A stretch of DNA of 64,000 nt from positions 19,792 through 83,791 of the forward strand of contig NZ_AQYB01000029.1 of the NCBI RefSeq assembly GCF_000377005.1. Direction: 5' to 3'. This DNA comes from Streptococcus minor DSM 17118. Its GTDB lineage: Bacteria > Bacillota > Bacilli > Lactobacillales > Streptococcaceae. The notes beneath the pieces were generated by a model. That model searched no databases, was not told the DNA's origin, and saw only the letters and a list, made by a program, of their open reading frames with translations. The number at the start of each line of letters is the position of its first letter. Within the stretch, counting starts at the first letter, position 1. A program made the position numbers and the translations under genes. Below, piece by piece: positions 18,516 to 26,642 of this stretch.

Positions 18516-19310
18516 ATGTCATTATTTGAAGAAAAAGTTGCGGCAGCCTGTACCAAGAAAGAAGCCCTTTTTGATGAAAGTCTGTCTCGCTATGCCCTTC
18601 GTTCGATGTTTGCAGGTGCGTATTTGACCATGTCGACTGCGGTGGGAATCATCGGAGCTGATGTGATTGCTGGTCAGTTTCCCGCTTTGGCCCGCTTTAC
18701 CTTCACCTTTATCTTTGCAATTGGATTGATCTATGTTCTTGTCTTTAATGGTGAGCTAGCTACCTCAAACATGCTCTACCTGACAACCGGAGCTTACTAC
18801 AAGAAGATATCTTGGGGTAAAGCGACCAAGATATTGCTTTATTGTACTTTCTTCAATTTAGTTGGGGCAGTTATCTTAGCTTATCTTTTTAACCAATCCT
18901 TCTCTTTTATGAATCTAAAAGATGATAGTTTTGTGGTGACTGCAGCTACTATTAAATTGGGTAAATCGGATTGGGGCAACTTTATCGAAGGCATCACTGC
19001 CAATATGTTTGTGAATATGGCCATTATGGGCTATATGCTACTCAAGGAAGAGTCTGCAAAGATTTTTGTTGCTATTTCAGCTATTTTTATGTTTGTCTTT
19101 CTTATCAATGAACACTTGGTTGCTAACTTTGCAGCCTTTATGCTCTTGGCTTTTAACCATGCACGTGAAAATGTTGAAACCTTTACATTCATGAATATCT
19201 TACGCCAGTGGACAGTTGTTTTCTTTGCCAACTGGCTAGGTGGTGGCCTCTTTATTGGTATTGCCTATGCTTGGCTCAATCAGACAAAGACCAACCATGT
19301 AGAAGGCTAA
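18516..19310 (+). CDS. Formate/nitrite transporter (FNT) family protein
   Basis: A 264-residue membrane protein with six predicted segments and FNT features: an N-terminal FAGAYLTMSTAVG helix, the GELATSNMLYLT loop, and NMFVNMAIMGYML and NHARENVETF stretches around the later helices. FNT channels exchange formate, nitrite, lactate or hydrosulfide with protons. Formate is the likely substrate in a fermenting streptococcus, but this is inference. It follows the flavin reductase genes, with AGGAG upstream. Confidence 0.88.
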   Translation: MSLFEEKVAAACTKKEALFDESLSRYALRSMFAGAYLTMSTAVGIIGADVIAGQFPALARFTFTFIFAIGLIYVLVFNGELATSNMLYLTTGAYYKKISWGKATKILLYCTFFNLVGAVILAYLFNQSFSFMNLKDDSFVVTAATIKLGKSDWGNFIEGITANMFVNMAIMGYMLLKEESAKIFVAISAIFMFVFLINEHLVANFAAFMLLAFNHARENVETFTFMNILRQWTVVFFANWLGGGLFIGIAYAWLNQTKTNHVEG

Positions 19311-19369
19311 TTTTATTTTGTCATCATACGAAAAGTATTACGCGTGAAGCAATGGTTCTTTTTAACCCT

Positions 19370-19396
19370 AAGTTGAGATTTTTCTCAACTTTTTTC
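19370..19396 (+). terminator. Intrinsic terminator after the FNT gene
   Basis: AAGTTGAGA / TCTCAACTT (19370-19378, 19383-19391), 4-nt loop, then a T run. Confidence 0.88.
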
Positions 19397-19497
19397 TTTT
19401 TTTCGTATCAAGTTCATGTTTTTTAGGATGACATTCTATATATTTTTAGATTGGAGAGGATTATACTGGAGATACAAAATATGGAAAGGAGGCTTAT

Positions 19498-20223
19498 ATG
19501 GGCATTTCACTAGTATTTCTATTGACAGTGTTTGTAGCAGGATTGTTATCTTTTTTCTCACCATGCATCTTTCCTCTGTTACCTGTCTATCTGGGTATTT
19601 TATTGGGTCAGGACGAGAGGTATACGACTACCTTGTTTGGCAAAAAGGTAAACTGGTATGGGTTGATAAAGACTCTCGCTTTCATAGCCGGGCTCTCAAC
19701 AGTATTCATTACTCTTGGATATGGAGTTGGCTTTCTTGGAAAAGTTCTTTATACTGATGGCTTCCGATATGTGATGGGTGTGCTAATTATCTTACTTGGC
19801 ATTCATCAGATGGAGATCATTAATATCTCCAAACTGCAAATGCAGAAAAGTTTCAGCTATAAAGAAAAGAAAGGGCGTGGCGCCTTATTCAATGCTTATT
19901 TGCTGGGATTGACTTTCTCATTTGGTTGGACACCTTGTGTCGGTCCTGTCCTTAGTTCAGTTCTTGGACTGGCTGCTTCGGGCGGAGATGGTGCCTTAGC
20001 GGGTGGTGTTTACATGGTATTTTACACACTTGGTCTAGCCCTTCCCTTCTTGTTGTTGGCTCTGACTTCTTCGGTTGTCATGCAAGGCTTTAACAAACTC
20101 AAACCCTATATCCCTCTCATGAAAAAAATCGGGGGTATCCTTATCATATTCATGGGAATATTGGTTTTAACCAATAGCGTTAACACCATTACAGCATTTT
20201 TTGAAAACTTATTTCATTCGTAA
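19498..20223 (+). CDS. ccdA1: Cytochrome c biogenesis CcdA-type thiol electron transporter
   Basis: A 241-residue membrane protein with about six segments and the two conserved CcdA cysteines, in [15 protein letters not shown] (about residue 24) and [11 protein letters not shown] (about 145). It passes reducing equivalents from cytoplasmic thioredoxin to extracytoplasmic thiol proteins. AAAGGAGG precedes ATG 19498. It is followed by a thioredoxin-like lipoprotein and MsrAB, the order known as ccdA1-etrx1-msrAB1 in pneumococcus. Confidence 0.93.
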   Translation: MGISLVFLLTVFVAGLLSFFSPCIFPLLPVYLGILLGQDERYTTTLFGKKVNWYGLIKTLAFIAGLSTVFITLGYGVGFLGKVLYTDGFRYVMGVLIILLGIHQMEIINISKLQMQKSFSYKEKKGRGALFNAYLLGLTFSFGWTPCVGPVLSSVLGLAASGGDGALAGGVYMVFYTLGLALPFLLLALTSSVVMQGFNKLKPYIPLMKKIGGILIIFMGILVLTNSVNTITAFFENLFHS

Positions 20224-20248
20224 AACCACATACAAAAGGAGTAATATA

Positions 20249-20905
20249 ATGAAAAAAACAACACTTTTAATGATGACCGCCTTAACTAGCTTGAGTCTTT
20301 TAGCAGCATGTTCGACAAATTCTATGGACAAGGACAAGAAGATGGATGATACAACTTCCATGATGGACGACAAAATGATGGATGATGAGAAGGGCATGGA
20401 TAAAACTTCGACTACAGAAGAAATGATGGATGGACAAAAGATGATGGACACTCAGAAGATGGACAATCAAAAGATGAACCAAGGCGAAATGGCACCTGAT
20501 TTTACCCTACAAGGTTTAGATGGTAAAACCTATAAGCTGTCTGATTTGAAAGGGAAAAAGGTCTATCTAAAATTCTGGGCTTCATGGTGTTCCATTTGTC
20601 TGTCTACTCTGGGAGATGCGGATCAGTTGGCATCAGAAGTGGGAGAGGATGTACAGGTTCTGTCTGTTGTATCTCCCAACCATAATGGTGAAAAGTCAGA
20701 AGCAGATTTTAAGTCTTGGTATGCAGGACTTGACTATCAACACTTACCGGTTGCACTGGATGCCAGCGGAGACCTATTGAAGGCCTACGGAGTGCGCTCC
20801 TACCCAACATCAGCTTTCATTGGTAGCGACGGAGTTCTCGTTAAAACTCATATTGGTTTTATGTCTGTAGAAGATATAAAAGCAAATTTGAACAGTATCA
20901 AGTAG
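20249..20905 (+). CDS. etrx1: Extracellular thioredoxin-like lipoprotein Etrx1
   Basis: A 218-residue lipoprotein with lipobox LLAAC (Cys21), then an unusual Met/Asp/Lys-rich stretch (about residues 25-85) and a TlpA-type thioredoxin domain (from [22 protein letters not shown]) with the active site WCSIC (Cys114, Cys117). It should receive electrons from CcdA1 and reduce MsrAB1. The ATG at 20249 has AAAAGGAG; the frame runs 16 codons further back, overlapping ccdA1. The Met-rich linker could bind copper or act as an oxidant sink; that is speculation. Confidence 0.9.
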   Translation: MKKTTLLMMTALTSLSLLAACSTNSMDKDKKMDDTTSMMDDKMMDDEKGMDKTSTTEEMMDGQKMMDTQKMDNQKMNQGEMAPDFTLQGLDGKTYKLSDLKGKKVYLKFWASWCSICLSTLGDADQLASEVGEDVQVLSVVSPNHNGEKSEADFKSWYAGLDYQHLPVALDASGDLLKAYGVRSYPTSAFIGSDGVLVKTHIGFMSVEDIKANLNSIK

Positions 20906-20918
20906 AAAGAGTTCAAGG

Positions 20919-22019
20919 ATGGATAAAAAGTATATGATGGGTTTTGTTATCCTCTTCATTATTCTAGGAGTATTTGTTTTTGTTCGCAATCGGACTGCGG
21001 GACAGAGTTCAAAGTCTCTGGAGGATCAGGTGAAGTGGCAGTCGATCTCTAATCAAAAGGAGGAAAAACCAGTGTTGGCAGAAAATCGGAAAGAAATATA
21101 CTTAGCTGGTGGTTGTTTTTGGGGAGTAGAAGAATATTTCTCACGCGTCAAGGGAGTTGCGGATGTGACTTCAGGTTATGCCAATGGAAAGAGCGATACC
21201 ACCAACTATCAACTGATTGGTCAGACAGGACATGCTGAGACAGTTCATATCGTATACGATAAAAGTCAGGTATCGTTGAAAGAAATCCTTCTTCATTACT
21301 TTAGAATCATTGATCCGACTAGTAAAAATAAGCAAGGAAACGATATAGGTAGCCAGTATCGTACCGGTGTTTATTATACAGATACATCCGATTTGGCAAC
21401 TATTAACCAAGTGTTTGACCAAGTGGCAACAAAATATGATAAGCCTCTGGTTGTTGAAAAAGAAAAATTAAAGCACTATGTTTTAGCAGAAGATGAGCAC
21501 CAAGACTACCTTAAGAAGCATCCCAATGGTTATTGTCACATCAATGTCAATGAAGCGAGTTATCCAGTAATTGATGCCAGCCGTTATCCAAAACCGACTC
21601 AAGAAGAAATCAAGAAAAAATTGACAGCAGAAGAATATGCGGTCACCCAGAAAAATGATACCGAACGGGCTTTTTCCAATCGTTATTGGGATAAATTTGA
21701 AGAGGGTATTTATGTAGATGTGGTGACTGGCGAGCCGCTTTTTTCATCAAAAGATAAATTTGAATCAGGTTGCGGTTGGCCGAGTTTTACAAAGCCCATT
21801 AGTCCAGATGTAGCTGTTTACAAAAAAGACACTAGCTTCAACATGGAACGAGTGGAGGTGCGGAGTCGGGCTGGTGATTCTCATCTGGGACATGTATTTA
21901 CAGATGGACCTAGGGACAAGGGAGGATTGCGTTATTGCATCAATAGTCTAGCAATCAAATTTATTCCAAAAGCTCAAATGCAAGAAATGGGCTACCAATA
22001 CTTGTTGCCTTATGTCTAA
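20919..22019 (+). CDS. msrAB1: Membrane-anchored methionine sulfoxide reductase MsrAB
   Basis: A 366-residue fusion. Residues ~5-22 form a signal anchor. The MsrA domain has GGCFWG (catalytic Cys66), and the C-terminal MsrB domain has CGWPSF and RYCIN (catalytic Cys340). MsrA reduces S- and MsrB R-methionine sulfoxide in surface proteins. It follows etrx1 by 13 bp in the same operon. Confidence 0.95.
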   Translation: MDKKYMMGFVILFIILGVFVFVRNRTAGQSSKSLEDQVKWQSISNQKEEKPVLAENRKEIYLAGGCFWGVEEYFSRVKGVADVTSGYANGKSDTTNYQLIGQTGHAETVHIVYDKSQVSLKEILLHYFRIIDPTSKNKQGNDIGSQYRTGVYYTDTSDLATINQVFDQVATKYDKPLVVEKEKLKHYVLAEDEHQDYLKKHPNGYCHINVNEASYPVIDASRYPKPTQEEIKKKLTAEEYAVTQKNDTERAFSNRYWDKFEEGIYVDVVTGEPLFSSKDKFESGCGWPSFTKPISPDVAVYKKDTSFNMERVEVRSRAGDSHLGHVFTDGPRDKGGLRYCINSLAIKFIPKAQMQEMGYQYLLPYV

Positions 22020-22031
22020 ACCTGAAAACTC

Positions 22032-22040
22032 TGTTATAAT
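22032..22040 (+). promoter_or_regulatory. Extended -10 promoter of the two-component operon
   Basis: TGTTATAAT, an extended -10 (TGnTATAAT), 36 bp before the response regulator start; no good -35 seen. Confidence 0.55.
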
Positions 22041-22075
22041 AATAAGCATAGCATAGCAGAGTAGAGGAACGTCCT

Positions 22076-22813
22076 ATGTTTTCAATTTTAATAGTCGAGG
22101 ACGAGTATCTTGTACGCCAAGGTATTCGTTCTTTAGTGGATTTTAAGAGTCACCAGATTGACCAAGTTAATGAAGCGGAAAATGGCATGATTGCTTGGCA
22201 GATGATCCAAGAACAGCAACCAGATATTTTATTAACAGATATCAATATGCCCCAGATGAACGGTATCCAGTTGGCTGGATTGGTCAAGGAAGCCTATCCA
22301 GATACTCATATTGTCTTTTTGACGGGCTATGATGAGTTTGACTATGCCTTGTCGGCTTTGAAGTTGGGGGCAGATGATTATCTACTCAAACCCTTCTCTA
22401 AAGTAGATGTAGAGGGGATTTTGGCTAAGGTAGTCAAAAAAATTTCTTTAGAACAGAAATCTCGCCAACTGAAGGACTTGGTTCAGGAAAATCCATCAAC
22501 AGAGTTGGCTAGACGCATTGAGACCCACTTAGAAGACTCGTCGTTTACCTTGAAAAGTTTGGCTCAAGAGTTGGGATTTAGCCCCAATCATCTCAGTTTT
22601 TTGGCCAAGAAAGAGTTAGGCATTCCTTTTCAAGATTACTTGGTACAGGCTCGGATAAAAAAGGCAAAACTATTGTTGCTGACGACAGATTTAAAAATCT
22701 ATGAAATCGCGGAGCGTTGTGGCTTTGAGGATATCAATTATTTCTCTCAGCGCTTCAAGCATGTGGTGGGGCAAACACCGAGACAATTTCGTAAGGGGGA
22801 AGGGAATCAGTGA
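22076..22813 (+). CDS. AraC-type response regulator (RR09-like)
   Basis: A 245-residue regulator: receiver domain (residues ~2-120) with phosphoacceptor Asp55 in LLTDINMP and the K of LLKPF, then a two-helix-turn-helix AraC domain (about 145-243: FTLKSLAQELGFSPNHLSFLAKKELG ... YEIAERCGFEDINYFSQRFK). Gene position after msrAB matches pneumococcal RR09, which is linked to zmpB. Its last codons overlap the kinase start. Confidence 0.9.
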   Translation: MFSILIVEDEYLVRQGIRSLVDFKSHQIDQVNEAENGMIAWQMIQEQQPDILLTDINMPQMNGIQLAGLVKEAYPDTHIVFLTGYDEFDYALSALKLGADDYLLKPFSKVDVEGILAKVVKKISLEQKSRQLKDLVQENPSTELARRIETHLEDSSFTLKSLAQELGFSPNHLSFLAKKELGIPFQDYLVQARIKKAKLLLLTTDLKIYEIAERCGFEDINYFSQRFKHVVGQTPRQFRKGEGNQ

Positions 22814-24522
22814 AAAAACAAACACTTTTTGTTCGCCTGTTGACCTATATTTTCCCAGGGATTTTGTTTCTTTTGCTCCTAGTGGGATTTGCTTATTATC
22901 AAATCAGTGCAGCAGCTGTCAAGGATTTGACAGAGAAAAAAACAAGCGAAACCATCCAACAAAGTGCTCAGTTTGTGTCTTCCTATGTAGAAAAGTTGGA
23001 GCAAGTTAGCTCTAGCTTGGCTCAAAGCCCTATACTGTTAGGCTATATCAAGACTCCTAGTGATAGTCAGGTTGCTAGCCTGAAATCTTTGATGGAGACC
23101 TTGCTGAATACCAACTCAGATTTGGTTTCTGCTACTCTGGTAACCAAGTCTGGGGATATCGTATCCACGGAACAAAATATGACCATGCAGACATCCAATG
23201 ATATGATGCAGGAAGCTTGGTATATGGCAGCTATCGCTCAAAAAGGTATGCCTGTTTTGACACCTGCTCGAAAAAACACAGCCAACCAAGATAAGTGGGT
23301 GGTCTCTGTTACACAAGAAATTGTCGACGAAGACAAACAAAACTTAGGTGTGCTACGATTGGATATTGATTACGGTACCATAGCCAATTACCTAGATCAA
23401 CTCAACCTGGGGAAAGATGGCTTCACCTTTATCATCAATCAACAGCACGAGTTTGTCTATCATCCTCGTAAAACTGTTTATTCATCACAAGCAGATATGG
23501 CAAGTATGGAGCCTTATATTGCTGTGGAGCAGGGCTATGTGACGGAGCAGATTTTTGTGTCGCAAGCCGCGATTGACCACAGTGAGTGGACCATCATTGG
23601 AGTGGCTTCTTTGGATGAATTAGCGAGCATTCGACAAAATATCCTCCGCTCTATGTTCACCATTGCCGGTCTAGCCTTCCTCCTATCTGCTAGTGGCCTA
23701 GCCCTTCTTCTTCGCTATTGGATGCAACCCTTGAAGGATTTGCAAAGTATCATCCTTCGGATTGGCCAAGGAGAGACCCATCTAAGGGCTCAGAAAAAAG
23801 GTTCTGTTGAAATGGTAGATCTAGCCCAGCAGTTTAATCTAATGTTGGATCAAATAGATAGCTTGGTTCAATCCGTCCAAGAGAATGAACAGGCCATTCG
23901 TCAGTATGAGTTGCAAGCTTTAGCTAGTCAAATCAATCCGCACTTCCTTTACAATACCCTGGATACCATCGTGTGGATGGCGGAGTTTAATGACAGCAAA
24001 CGTGTCGTAGAAGTTACAAAGTCTCTAGCTACTTATTTTCGTCTCGCTCTCAATAATGGCAACGAGCATATCAAACTGCAATCAGAAATAGAACACGTAC
24101 GCCAGTATCTCTTCATTCAGCAACAGCGCTACGGTGAACAGCTGAATTATGAGATCCAAGAGCTTGTTGCCTATGGTGATTATATGGTACCAAAACTGAT
24201 TCTACAACCTCTCGTGGAAAATGCTATTTACCATGGTATCAAAGAAGTGAGCCGTCCTGGTAAGATTCAAATCAGAGTTTATGAAGCGAAAGAAAAATTA
24301 GTTATCAGCATCCACGATAATGGACAGGGGATGGATGTTAGCCAGAAAAAGCAGGTCACCGATTCTTTGGTTCGTCAAGGCGGCATCGGTCTGTCCAATG
24401 TGGACCAACGCTTGAAACTACAGTTTGGCAAGGACTACCATATGGAATTGGAAAGTCAAGCCAACCAATTTACAGAAATCAGGCTTTATTTACCTCTTCA
24501 TCCTCAAAAAGGTGCGAGGTAG
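22810..24522 (+). CDS. Sensor histidine kinase, LytS/YesM type (HK09-like)
   Basis: A 570-residue membrane kinase. Transmembrane segments flank a large extracytoplasmic sensor (about residues 35-275), followed by HAMP (~300-350), the His_kinase domain with phosphoacceptor His378 in INPHFLYNTLD, and a HATPase with NAIYHG and DNGQGM. It starts with GTG at 22810, overlapping the regulator by 4 bp, so translation is coupled. The pair resembles RR09/HK09, but no zinc metalloprotease gene follows; an aldo/keto reductase does. Confidence 0.9.
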   Translation: MKKQTLFVRLLTYIFPGILFLLLLVGFAYYQISAAAVKDLTEKKTSETIQQSAQFVSSYVEKLEQVSSSLAQSPILLGYIKTPSDSQVASLKSLMETLLNTNSDLVSATLVTKSGDIVSTEQNMTMQTSNDMMQEAWYMAAIAQKGMPVLTPARKNTANQDKWVVSVTQEIVDEDKQNLGVLRLDIDYGTIANYLDQLNLGKDGFTFIINQQHEFVYHPRKTVYSSQADMASMEPYIAVEQGYVTEQIFVSQAAIDHSEWTIIGVASLDELASIRQNILRSMFTIAGLAFLLSASGLALLLRYWMQPLKDLQSIILRIGQGETHLRAQKKGSVEMVDLAQQFNLMLDQIDSLVQSVQENEQAIRQYELQALASQINPHFLYNTLDTIVWMAEFNDSKRVVEVTKSLATYFRLALNNGNEHIKLQSEIEHVRQYLFIQQQRYGEQLNYEIQELVAYGDYMVPKLILQPLVENAIYHGIKEVSRPGKIQIRVYEAKEKLVISIHDNGQGMDVSQKKQVTDSLVRQGGIGLSNVDQRLKLQFGKDYHMELESQANQFTEIRLYLPLHPQKGAR

Positions 24523-24568
24523 TATAGAAAACCAGCTCGTCAGAAATAACTACTGACAACCATCATCA

Positions 24569-24595
24569 GCAACCGTTAGGAAAACGGTTGCTTTT
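24569..24595 (+). terminator. Intrinsic terminator after the sensor kinase
   Basis: GCAACCGTT / AACGGTTGC (24569-24577, 24583-24591) followed by TTTTAT. Its T run overlaps the next promoter. Confidence 0.78.
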
Positions 24596-24596
24596 A

Positions 24597-24605
24597 TGCT
24601 ATACT
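24597..24605 (+). promoter_or_regulatory. Extended -10 promoter of the aldo/keto reductase gene
   Basis: TGCTATACT, extended -10, 26 bp before the start codon, partly overlapping the T run of the preceding terminator. Confidence 0.5.
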
Positions 24606-24631
24606 AAAGAAAGATAGAAGGAGGAGCAACC

Positions 24632-25546
24632 ATGAAACAAATTCTTGGAAGCACAGGTTTAGAAGTCTCGCGTATCGGTCTCGGCTGTATGCGGATGGCG
24701 GCCTTGGATGCAGCAGCTGCAACCCGTGTTTTAGAGGCTAGTTTGGAAAAAGGTATCAACTTTTTTGATCATGCCGATATCTATGGCGGTGGCCAATCAG
24801 AAGAGCGATTTGCGCAAGCAGTGAGAGACTTGGAAATCAAGCGTGAAGATATGATTGTCCAGTCCAAATGTGGAATTCGCAAAGGTTTCTTTGATTTTTC
24901 AAAAGAACATATCTTGGCTTCAGTTGACGGGATTCTGTCTCGTTTGGAAATGGACTATCTGGATGTCTTAGCTCTACATCGACCGGATGCTTTGATGGAA
25001 GCTGAGGAAGTGGCAGAAGCTTTTCGTGTATTGAAGGAGTCTGGAAAAGTTCGGTATTTTGGTGTTAGCAATCAAAATCGCTACCAGATGGAGCTGTTAC
25101 AATCTTATTTAGATGAGCCTTTGGTAGTTAATCAATTGCAGCTTTCTCCAGCTCATACCCCTATGATTGATACTGGTTTCCATGTCAATATGAAGGATGA
25201 TGCAGCAACTATGCGTGATGGTGGTATTTTGGAATATTGTCAGCTGAAAAAAGTGACCCCTCAAGCCTGGTCTCCATTTTTAGTGAGTTTGCAGGAGGGA
25301 ATCTTTACCAACCACCCAGACTATGAAGAACTAAATCGTACGATTCAGCACTATGCTGATGATTACGGTGTTGCAGCAGAGGCTATAGTGGTGGCTTGGA
25401 TTCTGCGACATCCAGCTAAGATTCAAACCATTGTTGGTTCGATGAATCCGGATCGCCTGACAAAGATTTCTCAGGCCTTTGATGTCCAATTGACACGGGA
25501 ACAGTGGTACCATATTTATAGAAGTGCAGGAAATATACTGCCATAG
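24632..25546 (+). CDS. Aldo/keto reductase family oxidoreductase
   Basis: A 304-residue protein with the AKR catalytic tetrad in FFDHADIYGGGQSEE (Asp and Tyr), QSKCG (Lys) and ALHRPD (His), and a cofactor-binding IVGSMNPDRLTK near the C-terminus. It should use NADPH to reduce carbonyls; the substrate is unknown. AGGAGGAG precedes the ATG. It stands alone, separated from the two-component operon by a terminator and from the next gene by a bidirectional one. Confidence 0.92.
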   Translation: MKQILGSTGLEVSRIGLGCMRMAALDAAAATRVLEASLEKGINFFDHADIYGGGQSEERFAQAVRDLEIKREDMIVQSKCGIRKGFFDFSKEHILASVDGILSRLEMDYLDVLALHRPDALMEAEEVAEAFRVLKESGKVRYFGVSNQNRYQMELLQSYLDEPLVVNQLQLSPAHTPMIDTGFHVNMKDDAATMRDGGILEYCQLKKVTPQAWSPFLVSLQEGIFTNHPDYEELNRTIQHYADDYGVAAEAIVVAWILRHPAKIQTIVGSMNPDRLTKISQAFDVQLTREQWYHIYRSAGNILP

Positions 25547-25566
25547 TCACTCATCACATAGTATAA

Positions 25567-25594
25567 AAAAACTAGGAACATAGTCCTAGTTTTT
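25567..25594. terminator. Bidirectional terminator
   Basis: AAAAACTAGGA / TCCTAGTTTTT (25567-25577, 25584-25594), between convergent genes. Confidence 0.85.
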
Positions 25595-25597
25595 ATT

Positions 25598-25933
25598 TTA
25601 GCTGTAAGACAAGGCAAGAGCAGTGACGGCTAGGATAGCACCTGTTAACTGAAAGAGAAGAGCGACGATAGCTCGGTGTTTACAGGTTTGGAAGGTCAAA
25701 AAATCTTCGTCAGACATACTGTTGCGAGGGTGGTTTTTGCGTCGGAGCAGGTAGACAATCAGTCCATCTCCTCTTTGACCGGTACTAGCAAAGAAGGCCC
25801 AGAGTTTAGGGTGTTTGAGTCCACGGTAGAAGGCATCCAGTTTGACCATCTGATAGATCTGGGTCACCATGTAAATACCTGCTAAAACCGCCAAGGATGT
25901 TCCTGCGATGAGAAAAAGTAACATGTCCATCAC
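25598..25933 (-). CDS. Small two-segment membrane protein, unknown
   Basis: A 111-residue protein. Residues ~3-25 and ~88-110 are hydrophobic, leaving a basic middle loop (YRGLKHPKLWAFFASTGQRGDG). I do not recognise the family. It lies 3 bp after the XRE-type regulator gene in the same direction, so they form an operon, and both carry membrane segments. Confidence 0.6.
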   Translation of the reverse strand: MMDMLLFLIAGTSLAVLAGIYMVTQIYQMVKLDAFYRGLKHPKLWAFFASTGQRGDGLIVYLLRRKNHPRNSMSDEDFLTFQTCKHRAIVALLFQLTGAILAVTALALSYS

Positions 25934-25936
25934 CTC

Positions 25937-26356
25937 CTAGATACGATGGATAATCTGATAAAATAGGAAACCGCTACTGATAATCCAGGCCAGAGCACAA
26001 ACCAAGATCAAGTAAACATTACCGACAATCCAGGCATTGTAGATGAGGAAAACCGCTAGTAATATCACATTGCAGACTACAGCCCAAATCAACTTCTGGT
26101 TGCTAGCTACTACATCAGTGCTATTGACCAGATGTTTGATAATGTTCTCATCACCTTTTACCAAGCTGTCTAGACTAATCTCATAAAAATCACTGAGCTG
26201 GATTAAACTAAGAATATCCGGATAGGATTTGTTGTTTTCCCAGTTGGAAATTGTCTGTCTAGATACCATCAGCTTGTCGGCTATTTGTTCTTGAGTGAGG
26301 TTCTGCGCCTTTCTGGCTGCCTGTAATTTTTGTCCGATATTAATGTATTCTGTCAT
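25937..26356 (-). CDS. XRE-family helix-turn-helix protein with C-terminal membrane segments
   Basis: A 139-residue protein. Residues ~7-62 are a Cro/CI-type HTH (IGQKLQAARKAQNLTQEQIADKLMVSRQTISNWENNKSYPD), and two hydrophobic helices follow (~88-135). Membrane-tethered XRE regulators of this shape often pair with small membrane proteins. The following 111-residue gene is 3 bp away. Possible autoregulation: a dyad lies upstream of its promoter. Confidence 0.85.
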   Translation of the reverse strand: MTEYINIGQKLQAARKAQNLTQEQIADKLMVSRQTISNWENNKSYPDILSLIQLSDFYEISLDSLVKGDENIIKHLVNSTDVVASNQKLIWAVVCNVILLAVFLIYNAWIVGNVYLILVCALAWIISSGFLFYQIIHRI

Positions 26357-26381
26357 AACTTCTCCCTCTCTTCTTACCTTT

Positions 26382-26410
26382 ATTTTAAAGAATTAAAGAA
26401 ACCTTGTCTA
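26382..26410 (-). promoter_or_regulatory. Promoter of the XRE operon
   Basis: On the minus strand, TAGACA (26410-26405), 17-bp spacer, TAAAAT (26387-26382). Upstream, GTCAAA-ATTC-TTTGAC (26441-26456) is a perfect 6-bp dyad, a possible operator. Confidence 0.5.
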
Positions 26411-26542
26411 TCAAAACTCATGGACAAAACCCGATTTCCTGTCAAAATTCTTTGACAAGGTAAGGTAAGAGGCAGAAAATACTATTTTATCCAAAAGAAG
26501 ACAAAAAACTCTTCTTCATGGGTAGGGTTTTTGAGCGCTTTC

Positions 26543-26642
26543 TGCTATAATAGGAGAAAATGAATAATCTTACGATGTGAAAGGAATAGGAGTCGCCTAA
26601 AAATCTGAGTGGGACTTTTCAGGCGACTTGAAAATAGTATTT
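26543..26642 (+). promoter_or_regulatory. aspS promoter and hairpin leader
   Basis: An extended -10 TGCTATAAT (26543-26551) would give a leader of about 85 nt. It contains a strong hairpin, AGTCGCCT (26591-26598) with AGGCGACT (26621-26628), extendable by A/T pairs. The only AGGAG (26588-26592) lies 50 nt before the aspS ATG, immediately at the hairpin's 5' foot. The stem may bring it near the ATG, or act as an attenuator or regulatory element; it has no T run. Confidence 0.5.

Noticed and set aside
26560..26580. Six-codon leader ORF (MNNLTM) with AGGAG before aspS
   Set aside because: The expected transcription start lies inside or after its ribosome site, and it has Asn, not Asp, codons, so a leader-peptide attenuation model fits badly.
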